Shown piece after piece: positions 55,434 through 63,835 of a stretch of 64,000 bases of DNA. Each line of letters starts with the position of its first letter. Position 1 is the stretch's first letter. Position numbers and translations under genes: made by a program. This DNA comes from Bogoriella caseilytica. Its GTDB lineage: Bacteria; Actinomycetota; Actinomycetes; Actinomycetales; Actinomycetaceae. The DNA is taken from positions 2,108,001 to 2,172,000 of the forward strand of contig NZ_RKHK01000001.1 of assembly GCF_003752405.1 (NCBI RefSeq), given 5' to 3'. The notes under the pieces were generated by a model. That model made no database searches. It was not told the origin of the DNA and was given only the letters and a program-made list of their open reading frames with translations.

Positions 55434-55438
55434 TCTAG
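54440..55438 (+). CDS. IS481-family transposase, stop codon from the target duplication
   Basis: DDE recombinase, 332 residues from GTG at 54440. N-terminal HTH (RARARLARLIVDDGWSPTTAARMFMVSPNTARKWAERY), catalytic D in IHVDVTKFGNIPDGGG, D in VLSDNGSAYR, E in TNGKIERFHRTLAEEWAYAR; intact. The last codon ATC straddles the right end of the element and the TAG stop (55436-55438) is wholly in the TCTAGT duplication. So the element encodes no stop of its own and relies on the CTAG target. Confidence 0.95.
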   Translation: MSHANAALTPRARARLARLIVDDGWSPTTAARMFMVSPNTARKWAERYRAEGVAGMADRSSRPRQCPSKTPQKVVRRIVSLRLRHRLGPVQIAGRLGVPASTVHAVLVRCRLNRLSRIDRVTGEAIRRYEHDHPGSLIHVDVTKFGNIPDGGGHRYLGREQGGKNRRSTAQRTGQRTLHRSPRLGRGYVHTVIDDHSRIAYAEIHADEKATTATAVLRRAVAWFAERGIAVERVLSDNGSAYRSRLWAHACAELGIKAKRIRPYRPQTNGKIERFHRTLAEEWAYARFYTSETQRRDALPQWLHFYNHHRPHSSTGGRPPVTRLTNLPEHHI

Positions 55439-55439
55439 T
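55434..55439. repeat. target-site duplication, right copy (TCTAGT)
   Basis: Identical to 54321-54326; contains the TAG that ends the transposase gene. Confidence 0.95.
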
Positions 55440-55529
55440 ACGCCGGGGGTCCTTCCGCTACTGTGCTCGATGGGTGGCGAGAACTCCCTCCCGGTCCTAT
55501 TCACTGCGAACCTCAAAGGGCGTACCACG

Positions 55530-57374
55530 ATGACAGCTCGGACCTCTCGGGCATGGGGATTGACCGCGGCTCTGGGAATGGCGGGAGCGCTTCTCGCGGC
55601 CCCCGCTCTCGGGGTGCCTGCACCACAGGAGCCGCAGGCTCTCACTTTGAACGAGTTCGGCACTGCCACGTTCACCACGAGCGCCGTCTCAGAGTTCTCC
55701 GGAACCGGCGAGCCCGGTGCCGAGATCGCTGGCGAGTTGCGCTACGTGGACCTCGAACTGGCCGAGGGTGGCGCGGATCCGGAGGAGGTCGAGCCCCTGG
55801 TGCTCGATCCGGTCACGGTGTCCGAGGCCGGCACCTGGCAGCTGGAGCTCGAGGCGCAGATCGACCGTGGCGCCATGCTCGTGGTCCTCGAGCAATCCCT
55901 CGAGGGTGAGGTCGTCGACGGACTTCTCGCGCAGATCGTTGTCTTCACTCCCACCTCCATCACCTCAGTGGCCGAGGGTGAGACCTTTGATGTTGATGAG
56001 GCTCCAGCTGAGGCCTCCGGAGGCATCGACCCGGTCCTCGGGCGCCTGACCCTCGCTCCCGAGGCGCCGTTCACGGTCGAGGCCAGCCTTTCCGGGGACG
56101 CTGAGGGACTCCTCGACGTCGTGATCGACGACGGTTCCTGGTCCGTCGACTTCGACGGCCAGCTCGAGGTAGGCGACTACACGCTCACCATCGACCACGA
56201 GTTCGATCTGGGGGCGATCTTTGACGACGAACTGCCTCCGGTGCCCCCGTCCGACGTCGCCGTGCTGCAACAGCAGGACCCCGCCGAGGTCGAGTTCGTG
56301 AATGCCATCGCCCCGGTCTCGGTGAGCTTCTCCGTCGTGGAGCCCGAAGAGCCCGTGGAGCCCGCCGACGTCACGCTCGACCACTTCACCGACTACACCC
56401 TCTACACCGGGCCAATCACCACCCTCAGCGGCACCGGCGAGCCCGGGGCAGAGGTGACAGTCGAGGCGAACGTCTACGAGCTCATCATGGGCGATGACTT
56501 GGGGGCCTTCGAGTACGGCCCCACCGAGGTGGCCGCGGACGGCACGTGGATCCTGGAACTCGACCCGGTGATCGCGCGCGGCAGCGTGGACCTCTTCGTT
56601 GAGCAAATCGCCGGCGACGACGTCCGGTCGGAGGCGAGCGTCGGTTTCGTCGAGGTCTTCGAGGCAACGACGATCACGTCGATCACCATGGGTGAGGAGT
56701 TCGAGCTCGACGCCGCGCCCACCGGAGCCGCAGGCACAGTAGACCCCGAGCTTGACGGTTACGGCACGTTCTTCGGGGAGGTCGAGAGCATCAACATCAC
56801 CACCGGCGCGGTCCTCTCCGACGGCACCACGGAGACCGCCACGGAGGTGGCCATCGTCGACGGCGAGTGGACGACCGACTTCGGGGATGCCCTCGAGGTG
56901 GGCGACTACACCCTCACCATCGAGCACGAACTTGAGCCGCGAAACGAACAGCCCGGCCCCACGCCGGGTCCGACTCCCCTGTCGGGTGCAGCCAGCACCT
57001 CGCCGGCCACGGACCGGGGGCAGGACGAGTTCGCTGCTGCGGCCCAGCCGCTCGCAGCCCAGCCGCTCGCCGAGGTCCAGCCCTTGGCCGTCGAGCAGCC
57101 GCCGGCGAACGAGCTCGCCTCTGCGGTCGTGACCTTCTCCGTGGTGGCGGCCGAGGAGGAGCCCCCGCCGCCCGCAGAGGAGCCGTCGCCGACTGACGAA
57201 CCCACGCCGACGCCCACTGAGGACGACGTGGACGCCGGAGGCCCTCCGGGCACCGGCGCCCTGCCCGAGACAGGCCTGGACTCCAGCCTTCTGCTCTATG
57301 TCCTGGGCGGGATCCTGCTCATCGGCACGGGCACTGGCGCGCTGCTCTCCGTACGCAGCACCGCTACCCAGTAG
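55530..57374 (+). CDS. LPETG cell-wall-anchored surface protein with two repeat units
   Basis: Secreted, sortase-anchored protein. 614 residues from ATG at 55530 with AAAGGG upstream. Signal peptide about 1-32 (ending ALGVPAPQ). Two related units of about 230 residues follow: each has a SGTGEPGAE motif near its start and LEVGDYTLTI(D/E)HE near its end. A Pro/Glu/Thr-rich stalk (about 540-575) leads to LPETG, a hydrophobic helix and a short polar end (SVRSTATQ, only one Arg). Very acidic. The IS ends 91 bases upstream and may affect its promoter. Function unknown; probably adhesion or wall surface. Confidence 0.82.
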   Translation: MTARTSRAWGLTAALGMAGALLAAPALGVPAPQEPQALTLNEFGTATFTTSAVSEFSGTGEPGAEIAGELRYVDLELAEGGADPEEVEPLVLDPVTVSEAGTWQLELEAQIDRGAMLVVLEQSLEGEVVDGLLAQIVVFTPTSITSVAEGETFDVDEAPAEASGGIDPVLGRLTLAPEAPFTVEASLSGDAEGLLDVVIDDGSWSVDFDGQLEVGDYTLTIDHEFDLGAIFDDELPPVPPSDVAVLQQQDPAEVEFVNAIAPVSVSFSVVEPEEPVEPADVTLDHFTDYTLYTGPITTLSGTGEPGAEVTVEANVYELIMGDDLGAFEYGPTEVAADGTWILELDPVIARGSVDLFVEQIAGDDVRSEASVGFVEVFEATTITSITMGEEFELDAAPTGAAGTVDPELDGYGTFFGEVESINITTGAVLSDGTTETATEVAIVDGEWTTDFGDALEVGDYTLTIEHELEPRNEQPGPTPGPTPLSGAASTSPATDRGQDEFAAAAQPLAAQPLAEVQPLAVEQPPANELASAVVTFSVVAAEEEPPPPAEEPSPTDEPTPTPTEDDVDAGGPPGTGALPETGLDSSLLLYVLGGILLIGTGTGALLSVRSTATQ

Positions 57375-57398
57375 GCGCGCCTGAGTAGCGCGTCACAC

Positions 57399-57431
57399 GA
57401 ACGGCCCCGCATCCTCGATGCGGGGCCGTTC
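57399..57431 (+). terminator. terminator after the LPETG gene, copy-like of the rpsI terminator
   Basis: Perfect 15-bp stem (57399-57413 with 57417-57431) with a CTC loop. The inner stem GGCCCCGCAT and its complement are the same as in the rpsI terminator. It lies 25 bases after the LPETG gene and 58 before glmM. Confidence 0.78.
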
Positions 57432-57488
57432 CGCGTGGTGTCGCGAGCTTCCATGGCACGATGGCCTGCGGATCACCCTGGAGGAGAC

Positions 57489-58844
57489 ATGGCACGGTTG
57501 TTCGGCACCGACGGAGTGCGCGGGCTTGCGAATCGCGACATCACCGCGGAGCTCGCACTGGACCTGGGCGCGTCGGCGGCGCACACCCTGACTGCCCGGC
57601 AGCACGGCGGCGTCGCCGAGCGCCGGCCTCGTGCGGTGGTCGGCCGCGACACCCGGATCTCCGGGGAGTTCCTCTCGGCGGCCGTGTGTGCCGGCCTGGC
57701 CAGCGCCGGGGTGGATGTCACCGATGTGGGCGTGCTGCCCACCCCGGGTGTGGCGCACCTGACGGCAAGCACCGACGTCGACCTCGGCGTCGTGGTCTCC
57801 GCCTCGCACAACGCCATGCCGGACAACGGCATCAAGTTCTTCGCACGCGGGGGCTTCAAGCTTGCCGACGCCATCGAGGACGAGATCGCTGCCGGCATGG
57901 GTGCGCCCTGGGAGCGGCCCACCGGCGCGGCGGTGGGCAGTATCGCCACCGATGCTGCGATTGCCGACCGCAGCTACATCGACCACCTGGTCTCCGCCAC
58001 CGACCAGCCTCTGGCCGGGCTCCGGATCGCGCTGGACTGCGCCAACGGCGCCGCCTCGGAGGTTGCGCCGCTGGCTCTGCGGGAGGCCGGGGCGGATGTG
58101 GTGGTCATCAACGCCTCGCCTGATGGCCGCAACATCAACGAGAAGTGCGGATCCACCCACCCGGAGCAGCTACAAGCCGTCACGGTTGCCTCCGAGGCCG
58201 CTCTGGGAGTGGCCTATGACGGCGACGCCGATCGCTGTGTGGCCGTGGATCACACCGGTGCCCTGGTCGACGGCGACCAGATCATGGGCTTGCTCGCCAC
58301 CGCCATGAAAGAGGCGGGGGAGCTCCCGCAGGACACCCTGGTCGTGACCACCATGTCGAACCTCGGCCTGCTGATCGCCATGCGTGAGGCCGGAATCGCC
58401 ACCGTGCAGACCGGCGTGGGTGACCGCTACGTCCTCGAGGCGATGCGGGAGGGCGGTTTCGGCCTGGGCGGTGAGCAGTCGGGCCACATCATCAACGCCA
58501 GCTACGCCACCACCGGCGACGGTGTGCTGACCTCGCTGCTGCTCGCCGCGCGGGTGGTCGCCACCGGTTCCTCCCTGGCCGAGCTCGCCTCCGTGGTCAC
58601 CCGGCTGCCGCAGGTGCTGGTCAATGTGCCCGGCGTGGACAAGACCCGCTCCAGTACCGACGGGGGAGTGGCCGAGGCCGTGCGCGAGGCCGAAGCGCGA
58701 CTGGGGGATCATGGTCGGGTGCTCTTGCGGCCCTCGGGCACCGAGCCGCTGGTGCGGGTCATGGTCGAGGCCGCCACGCAGGACGAAGCCGCAGCTGTGG
58801 CTCACGCACTGGCCGAGACGGTCAAGGATCGCCTCTCCCTCTAG
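57489..58844 (+). CDS. glmM: phosphoglucosamine mutase
   Basis: Converts glucosamine-6-P to glucosamine-1-P for peptidoglycan precursors. 451 residues from ATG at 57489 (GGAGG upstream). MARLFGTDGVRG, catalytic phosphoserine S106 in VVSASHNAMPDNGIKFF, metal loop AYDGDADRC, substrate loop GEQSGH and C-terminal RPSGTEPLVRVMVE. Normally right behind rplM-rpsI in actinobacteria; here an IS and an LPETG gene are in between. Confidence 0.97.
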   Translation: MARLFGTDGVRGLANRDITAELALDLGASAAHTLTARQHGGVAERRPRAVVGRDTRISGEFLSAAVCAGLASAGVDVTDVGVLPTPGVAHLTASTDVDLGVVVSASHNAMPDNGIKFFARGGFKLADAIEDEIAAGMGAPWERPTGAAVGSIATDAAIADRSYIDHLVSATDQPLAGLRIALDCANGAASEVAPLALREAGADVVVINASPDGRNINEKCGSTHPEQLQAVTVASEAALGVAYDGDADRCVAVDHTGALVDGDQIMGLLATAMKEAGELPQDTLVVTTMSNLGLLIAMREAGIATVQTGVGDRYVLEAMREGGFGLGGEQSGHIINASYATTGDGVLTSLLLAARVVATGSSLAELASVVTRLPQVLVNVPGVDKTRSSTDGGVAEAVREAEARLGDHGRVLLRPSGTEPLVRVMVEAATQDEAAAVAHALAETVKDRLSL

Positions 58845-58972
58845 CCCGGTCTGTGTCCGACTTTCGGGGTCGCCCGATCATCCTCAGGTGGGATACCACG
58901 GCCGGGAACGATCGCTTATCGTGATGGCGAGAGGGTGCCGCAGAGGGCGCCAGATCGCACGGAGAGGGACCT

Positions 58973-59695
58973 ATGGAGCTGCTGTCGACCGTCAGCCAGG
59001 CTCTCAGCAGCATCGAGTCGGCAGTGCTCGATCTCGGGGCCTCACCCTGGCTGGTCGTGGCCGTCTTCGCGCTCTGTCTCCTCGATGGCGTCTTCCCTCC
59101 CTTTCCGGCGGAATCCATCGTCATCTCGGTGACCGTGGTGGCGGTCGCCGGCGATCTGCCGATGATCTACCTGGTGCTCCTGCTGGTGGCCTCCACGATG
59201 GGGGCGATCTGCGGCGACAACATCTCCTATGGCATCGGCACCAAGATTCCCATCGAGAGGCTCCGGATCTTCCGGGCCGGGCGCGGGGAGCGCGCACTGA
59301 AGAAGATCCGCCGGCAGATGGCCCGGCGCGGCACGCTGCTGATCATGACCGGCCGCTTCATCCCCGGGGGCCGCGTGGCGGTGAACATGACCTCCGGTGC
59401 CGTGGCCTATCCCTGGCGCCGCTTCCTCATCGTCGACGCGATCGCGGCTTTCGTCTGGGCCGCCTACCTCGTGGGGATGGGGATCGCCGCGGCGAACATC
59501 ATCGCCGACTACCCGCTGCTCGCGGTGACCATCGGGGTCGCCGGCGGCGTCGTGGTGGGCTTCGCCGTGGACAAGCTGCTGCACCGCGTCTTCGACCGTT
59601 TCTTCCCGCAGCTGCCCGACCCGGAGGAGGAGATGGAGATCGACGAGGACGGTGCCAGCACAGCGCGCCAACACGCCGGCGCCAGCGCCGAATAG
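58973..59695 (+). CDS. DedA-family membrane protein
   Basis: 240 residues, ATG at 58973 with GGAGAGGGA. Multi-pass protein of the DedA/VTT family (now linked to lipid scrambling and undecaprenyl-phosphate recycling). FPPFPAESIVI, GAICGDNISYGIG and the GRFIPGGRVAVNMTSGAVAYPWRRF motif with its conserved Arg/Gly are visible. The C-terminal ~30 residues are acidic and soluble. 128 bases after glmM, thematically close to cell-wall synthesis. Confidence 0.9.
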   Translation: MELLSTVSQALSSIESAVLDLGASPWLVVAVFALCLLDGVFPPFPAESIVISVTVVAVAGDLPMIYLVLLLVASTMGAICGDNISYGIGTKIPIERLRIFRAGRGERALKKIRRQMARRGTLLIMTGRFIPGGRVAVNMTSGAVAYPWRRFLIVDAIAAFVWAAYLVGMGIAAANIIADYPLLAVTIGVAGGVVVGFAVDKLLHRVFDRFFPQLPDPEEEMEIDEDGASTARQHAGASAE

Positions 59696-59710
59696 CCTGC
59701 GCGGTACGAG

Positions 59711-59729
59711 CGCCGGGGCCACCCCGGCG
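59711..59729 (+). terminator. small hairpin after the DedA gene
   Basis: CGCCGGGG-CCA-CCCCGGCG... stem of 8 bp (59711-59718 with 59722-59729) 16 bases after the gene. No U-run. Confidence 0.45.
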
Positions 59730-59911
59730 AATCGCGTTCGCGTGATACGAGGCCCCACCCCGCGGGCTGCTTCCAGCGGACGGCAGGTCGGCGTGCGTCA
59801 ATGATGACGCCGAGGTCTCGCTGACTCCGAGGCTCGTCCTCGCCCGGAGCGAGGACTTTACGCAATGGTTACAGCACCGACACCCACCGGGAACGCCGGG
59901 AAGAATACGGT

Positions 59912-60535
59912 GTGTTCACTATGAGTAAGCAAAGTGATCACTCGGCGGGCCAGGCTCCCGATCTCGTCGCTCTTGGAGCCCGCGTGTGCGAGCTCCGACG
60001 TCAGGCCGGACTCTCCACGCGGAAGCTGGCGGCGCGCGCGGGAGTCAGCGCGGGCTACATCAGTCAGATCGAGAACGGTCACGCCGCTGCCAGCATCACC
60101 GTGCTGCGTTCCCTTGCCGATGCCTTCGGCATCACCTGGTTGGAGCTCTTCGAACCCGCGCCGGCCCACGGCAGGGTGCTCCGCAAGGGGGAGCGGCCTC
60201 GGATCTTCTCCGATGGGGACGTCATCCACCATGGGATCACTCAGCCGCCGATCGGCCACGTGGAGGTCCTCGTCAGCGAATACGCGCCGGGCCGGGGGGT
60301 CGGCGACGAGACCTACACACACGGGGACTCCCAGGAGATCTGCCTCGTGCTTCGTGGCCGGCTCCAGTTCACGATCGGGGACGAAACCTATCTCCTGGAA
60401 GCCGGCGACAGCATCGAGTACCGCACCTCGATCCCGCACTCGCTCATGAATACCGGCGATGACGTGGCAGAAGCCGTCTGGGTCGTCAGCCCGCCGGCCG
60501 TCGCGCGCCATCCCAAGATCGACCGCCCGTCTTAG
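59912..60535 (+). CDS. XRE-family regulator with C-terminal cupin (PuuR-like)
   Basis: Transcription regulator, 207 residues from GTG at 59912 (GGGAAG at 8-base spacing; ATG at 59921 also possible). N-terminal HTH (about 22-76: LGARVCELRRQAGLSTRKLAARAGVSAGYISQIENG). C-terminal cupin (about 110-190) with THGDSQEICLVLRGRLQF and PHSLMNTGDD, a likely ligand pocket. The PuuR-type architecture often controls catabolism of amines or small nitrogen compounds. Probably governs the lipoprotein-amidohydrolase-ABC operon downstream (114 bp). Confidence 0.85.
   Translation: MFTMSKQSDHSAGQAPDLVALGARVCELRRQAGLSTRKLAARAGVSAGYISQIENGHAAASITVLRSLADAFGITWLELFEPAPAHGRVLRKGERPRIFSDGDVIHHGITQPPIGHVEVLVSEYAPGRGVGDETYTHGDSQEICLVLRGRLQFTIGDETYLLEAGDSIEYRTSIPHSLMNTGDDVAEAVWVVSPPAVARHPKIDRPS
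59933..59942. promoter_or_regulatory. palindrome AGTGATCACT at the regulator start
   Basis: A perfect 10-bp palindrome lies in the first codons of the XRE-cupin gene; GTGTTCACT at 59912-59920 is a near-match of its half. A possible autoregulatory operator. Confidence 0.35.
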
Positions 60536-60560
60536 GGCACCTCCGCCCTACGGACGTCCC

Positions 60561-60610
60561 CCTGCCTGGGCGATAACCGGGCAGGCACCACGGCAGCGGC
60601 CACGCTGCCG
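60561..60610 (+). promoter_or_regulatory. two hairpins in the leader of the ABC/amidohydrolase operon
   Basis: CCTGCC (60561-60566) with GGCAGG (60580-60585), then CGGCAGC (60591-60597) with GCTGCCG (60604-60610). They may end the regulator transcript or regulate the operon. I could not match them to a known riboswitch. Confidence 0.4.
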
Positions 60611-60648
60611 CACTCCGCTCACCCTCCGGAACCTCATGGGAGTTCACC

Positions 60649-61746
60649 ATGTCCAGAAAGCTTGCTGTCTCCACCCTCGTCACGGCCACCACTGTCAGCC
60701 TCCTGGCCGCCTGCGCCAGCGATCCTGGCGCCGGGGAGGCCAGCGCCGAGGAGCCCACGCTCGTGCGCTTCGGCCTGCCGACCCAGATGGGCGCGAACAA
60801 CTCTCCCATGGCCGTCGCCGAGCACCTCGGGTATTTCGACGAGGAGGGCGTCGACCTCCAGATCGTCTACACCGATGAGTCCGTGGCCGCCGTCCAAGGC
60901 GTCAACTCCGGGAACCTCGAGATCGGCTCCACCCCTCCCGAGCCTCTCTGGCAGTCCATCGAACAGGGCAACGACATCCAGTTGGTCTACAACTACATCC
61001 GGGAACAGACCGGCTCCATCGTCTCCCTGGCCGACGGCCCCATCCAGGACCTCGAGGACTTCGAAGGCGCGTTGATCGGCCAGCAATCGCTCGGCTCGAG
61101 CAACCTGCTGCTGTCCAACGGCATCCTCGCCTCCGTGGGCCTGGAGGAGGACCGCGACTTCCAGAACATCGCCGTCGGAGTCGGCGCGGCCGCGCTACAA
61201 GCCCTGGACAGCGGCCAGGTGCAAGGCCTGTCGCTGTGGGACACCGAGTATGCCGCCTTCGAGGCGGCCGGCACCGAGCTCAACTACTTCACCACCCCCG
61301 AGGTCGAATCGCTGTTCTCCACCACGTACTTCGTCACCCCCGACTACCTGGAGGAGTCTCCTGAGGCGATCGCGGGCTTCGGCCGCGCCATGGCGAAGGC
61401 CACGCTCTTCACCGCCACCAACCCCGAAGCGGCCCTGCAGATCATGTACGAGGAGTACCCGGACACCCGCCTGGCCGGGATGAGCGAGGACGAGCAGCTC
61501 GAGATCGACCTCATCGCACTCGAACGCCGCCTGGCGCTCCTGGTGGCGGGCGACCCGCAGGGCCAGGGCACGTGGGGCGAGTACGCGCCCGCGGCGATCG
61601 AATCCTGGGCCGACTTCGCCCTCGAGGCCGGGATCATCGGATCCGACATCGACGCCGCCGCCTACGCGCAGAACACGCTGGTCGAGGCCTACAACGACTT
61701 CGACGGCGAGGCCGTCATCGCCGAGGCCGAAGGGTGGGGCGAATGA
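60649..61746 (+). CDS. ABC transporter substrate-binding lipoprotein (NitT/TauT/NMT1 type)
   Basis: Surface lipoprotein that captures a small solute. 365 residues from ATG at 60649. Signal with lipobox LLAAC (C22). The mature part, starting VRFGLPTQMGANNSPMAVAEHLGYFDEEGVDLQIV, is the NMT1/SsuA-like periplasmic fold: a GNLEIGSTPPEPLWQ segment binds in the cleft. Solute unknown: nitrogen or pyrimidine-type compounds fit the amidohydrolase next door. ATGA overlap with the next gene. Confidence 0.88.
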   Translation: MSRKLAVSTLVTATTVSLLAACASDPGAGEASAEEPTLVRFGLPTQMGANNSPMAVAEHLGYFDEEGVDLQIVYTDESVAAVQGVNSGNLEIGSTPPEPLWQSIEQGNDIQLVYNYIREQTGSIVSLADGPIQDLEDFEGALIGQQSLGSSNLLLSNGILASVGLEEDRDFQNIAVGVGAAALQALDSGQVQGLSLWDTEYAAFEAAGTELNYFTTPEVESLFSTTYFVTPDYLEESPEAIAGFGRAMAKATLFTATNPEAALQIMYEEYPDTRLAGMSEDEQLEIDLIALERRLALLVAGDPQGQGTWGEYAPAAIESWADFALEAGIIGSDIDAAAYAQNTLVEAYNDFDGEAVIAEAEGWGE

Positions 61747-63074
61747 CCTCCCTGACCTACACCGACGGTGTGCCCGCCGTCGATCACCACTCCCACGCCG
61801 GATATGTCCGCCCGGGCCAGCGCATCGCCGGCCTGGACGCCTACGAGCGGGAGAACGCCCTGGGCCATGTCGAGGGCAACGTGCACCACGACGACTATCA
61901 GCGGTACATGGCTCTGGAGGAATCCGGCAAGGATGAGGAGGCGCAGGCCCTCGCCGAGTCGATCGGAGTACCTGCCCTGGTGGCTGCGAGCCTGCGGTTC
62001 CAGTCCACCACGGTGCATGCGCGTGCCCTCCGCGATGGTGCGCGAGCGCTCTACGGGGACCACCCCGAGGCGGAGCTGGTGGAGATGAGCCGTCAGGCCC
62101 GCGCCGACGACTTCCCCGGCCTGTACGACCGGGCGCTGCACCTCTCCGGCACCGCGGGCGTGCTGACCGACATCCCCGAGATCGACTCCGAGGCCTGGCC
62201 GCACCGGCGATACAAGCCGATCGCCCGGATCGACCCGTACCTCTACCCCTTCGGGCATCCGAGGTGGCAGGGCCGTGGCAGCGATACCCCGCGGTTCCGC
62301 CGCATCTTCTCGCACGTGCTGGACCGTCAGCTCGAGCGAGCGGGCATCGCGCTCCCCGGCACCCTGGGGGAGTACGAGGACTTCGTGCTCAGCTCTTTGC
62401 GGCGGCGGCGGTCGGAGGGGTTCGTCGGGCTCAAGATTGCCTCCGCCTATGTGCGCCCGCTGTCCTTCCAGCGAGTTGGCCGTGCCGAGGCCGAAGCGGC
62501 CTGGGCTGCTCTGGCCGGAGGTCCGCGCGAGGTCCCCGAAGCGGCGCATCGTGTGCTCTCGGACCACCTCGTCTTCGCGATCCTGGAGTGGGCCACGGCA
62601 GAAGGCATGCCGGTGCAGATCCACACCGGTTTCGGTCACGCCGAGCCTGGCCTGCGCGTGGCCACGGCCGACCCGCTGCTGCTGGAGCCGCTGCTCGCTG
62701 ACCCGGCCCTGAACCGGCTCAAGGTCATCCTCATTCATGGCGGTTTCCCCTACAGCTCGCACCTGACGGCACTTGCCCACGCGTACGGCAACGTCCATCT
62801 CGATTTCTCCTGGATGCCCTATCTCCATCACCACGTGGTGGGCCGAGTGCTCGAGGAATGGTTGGAGTTCCTCCCGGCGGACCGGGTGATGTACGGAACC
62901 GACACCGGCTCGCCCGAGCTGCACGTCTCAGCGACAGAACGAGCGCGCGCAGCACTCGATGGCGTCCTGGCCGAGGGGGTGGGCTCCCGGCTCTGGTCGA
63001 CGTCCCAGGCCTGCTGGCTGGCCGAACGTGTGCTGCACCGGAACCTCTGCGACGTCTACGAGGTCGGACTATGA
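61743..63074 (+). CDS. amidohydrolase-family metal enzyme
   Basis: 443 residues from ATG at 61743, coupled to both neighbours by ATGA. TIM-barrel metal hydrolase: HxH in VDHHSHAG (H16, H18), strand VQIHTGFGH, LKVILIHGGFPY, HLDFSWMP and the C-terminal metal Asp in MYGTDTGSPE. Resembles amidohydrolase-2/FluG-type N-terminal domains. In the middle of an ABC transporter operon, it probably processes the imported solute. Reaction unknown. Confidence 0.82.
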   Translation: MTSLTYTDGVPAVDHHSHAGYVRPGQRIAGLDAYERENALGHVEGNVHHDDYQRYMALEESGKDEEAQALAESIGVPALVAASLRFQSTTVHARALRDGARALYGDHPEAELVEMSRQARADDFPGLYDRALHLSGTAGVLTDIPEIDSEAWPHRRYKPIARIDPYLYPFGHPRWQGRGSDTPRFRRIFSHVLDRQLERAGIALPGTLGEYEDFVLSSLRRRRSEGFVGLKIASAYVRPLSFQRVGRAEAEAAWAALAGGPREVPEAAHRVLSDHLVFAILEWATAEGMPVQIHTGFGHAEPGLRVATADPLLLEPLLADPALNRLKVILIHGGFPYSSHLTALAHAYGNVHLDFSWMPYLHHHVVGRVLEEWLEFLPADRVMYGTDTGSPELHVSATERARAALDGVLAEGVGSRLWSTSQACWLAERVLHRNLCDVYEVGL

Positions 63075-63835
63075 CCGCGCTGGTCGAGCTCGACGGGCTG
63101 AGCAAGTCCTATCGCACCCGTACCGGGGACGTCCTCGCGCTCAGCGGTGTCGACTTGCAGGTCGAGGAAGGAGAGTTCCTCGCCATCGTCGGGCCGTCGG
63201 GCTGCGGGAAGACCACGCTACTGAAGATCCTGGCCGGGCTCGAGACCCACAGTGAGGGTGGCGCCTCCATGCATGGCGCCCCGCTCGGTGATCAATCCAG
63301 CGATGTTGGCATGGTCTTTCAGAAGGCCACCCTGCTGCCCTGGATGGACATTCTCGCCAATGTCATGCTGCCGATCACTCTTCGGCGCCGGGCGAGCAAG
63401 GCCGACCGGCAGACGGCGCTCAGTCTGCTGGAGATGGCCGGCATCGAGGAGTTCGCGGGCAAACGCCCCGGCGAGCTCTCCGGTGGCATGCAGCAGCGTG
63501 CCGCGATCTGCCGTGCCCTTGTGCACGAGCCGTCCCTGCTGCTGCTGGACGAGCCCTTCGGCGCTTTGGACGCGATGACCCGCGACACGCTGAACGTCGA
63601 GGTCAACAGGATCTGGCGGGAAACCCACAAGACGGCGGTGCTGATCACCCACTCCATCCCCGAGGCGGTCTTCCTCGCCGAGCGGGTGATCGTGATGAGC
63701 CCGAGACCGGGAAGGATCATCGACGAGGTCCGCATCCCCTTTGGCCCGGTGCGCACTCCTGACTTGCTGGGCGAACCGGAGTTCGGCGCCCTGTGCGGCC
63801 ACATCCGCGAGCACTTCGAGGTGAGAGGCTCATGA
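63071..63835 (+). CDS. ABC transporter ATPase (NitT/TauT type)
   Basis: 254 residues from ATG at 63071. Walker A GPSGCGKTTLL (about 41-51), Q-loop VFQKATLLPW, signature LSGGMQQRAAICRAL, Walker B LLLLDEPFGALDAMTR, H-loop LITHSIPEA. Closest in style to nitrate/sulfonate/taurine importers. Overlaps its neighbours on both sides by 4 bases. Confidence 0.93.
   Translation: MTALVELDGLSKSYRTRTGDVLALSGVDLQVEEGEFLAIVGPSGCGKTTLLKILAGLETHSEGGASMHGAPLGDQSSDVGMVFQKATLLPWMDILANVMLPITLRRRASKADRQTALSLLEMAGIEEFAGKRPGELSGGMQQRAAICRALVHEPSLLLLDEPFGALDAMTRDTLNVEVNRIWRETHKTAVLITHSIPEAVFLAERVIVMSPRPGRIIDEVRIPFGPVRTPDLLGEPEFGALCGHIREHFEVRGS

Noticed and set aside
40011-55439. composite transposon bounded by the two IS481-family elements
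   Set aside because: The elements have different terminal repeats and transposases, opposite orientation, and the interval contains truA, rplM and rpsI, which are core genes.
60536-60648. riboswitch before the ABC/amidohydrolase operon
   Set aside because: Two hairpins are present, but I could not find conserved bases of the TPP, guanidine, glutamine or purine classes.
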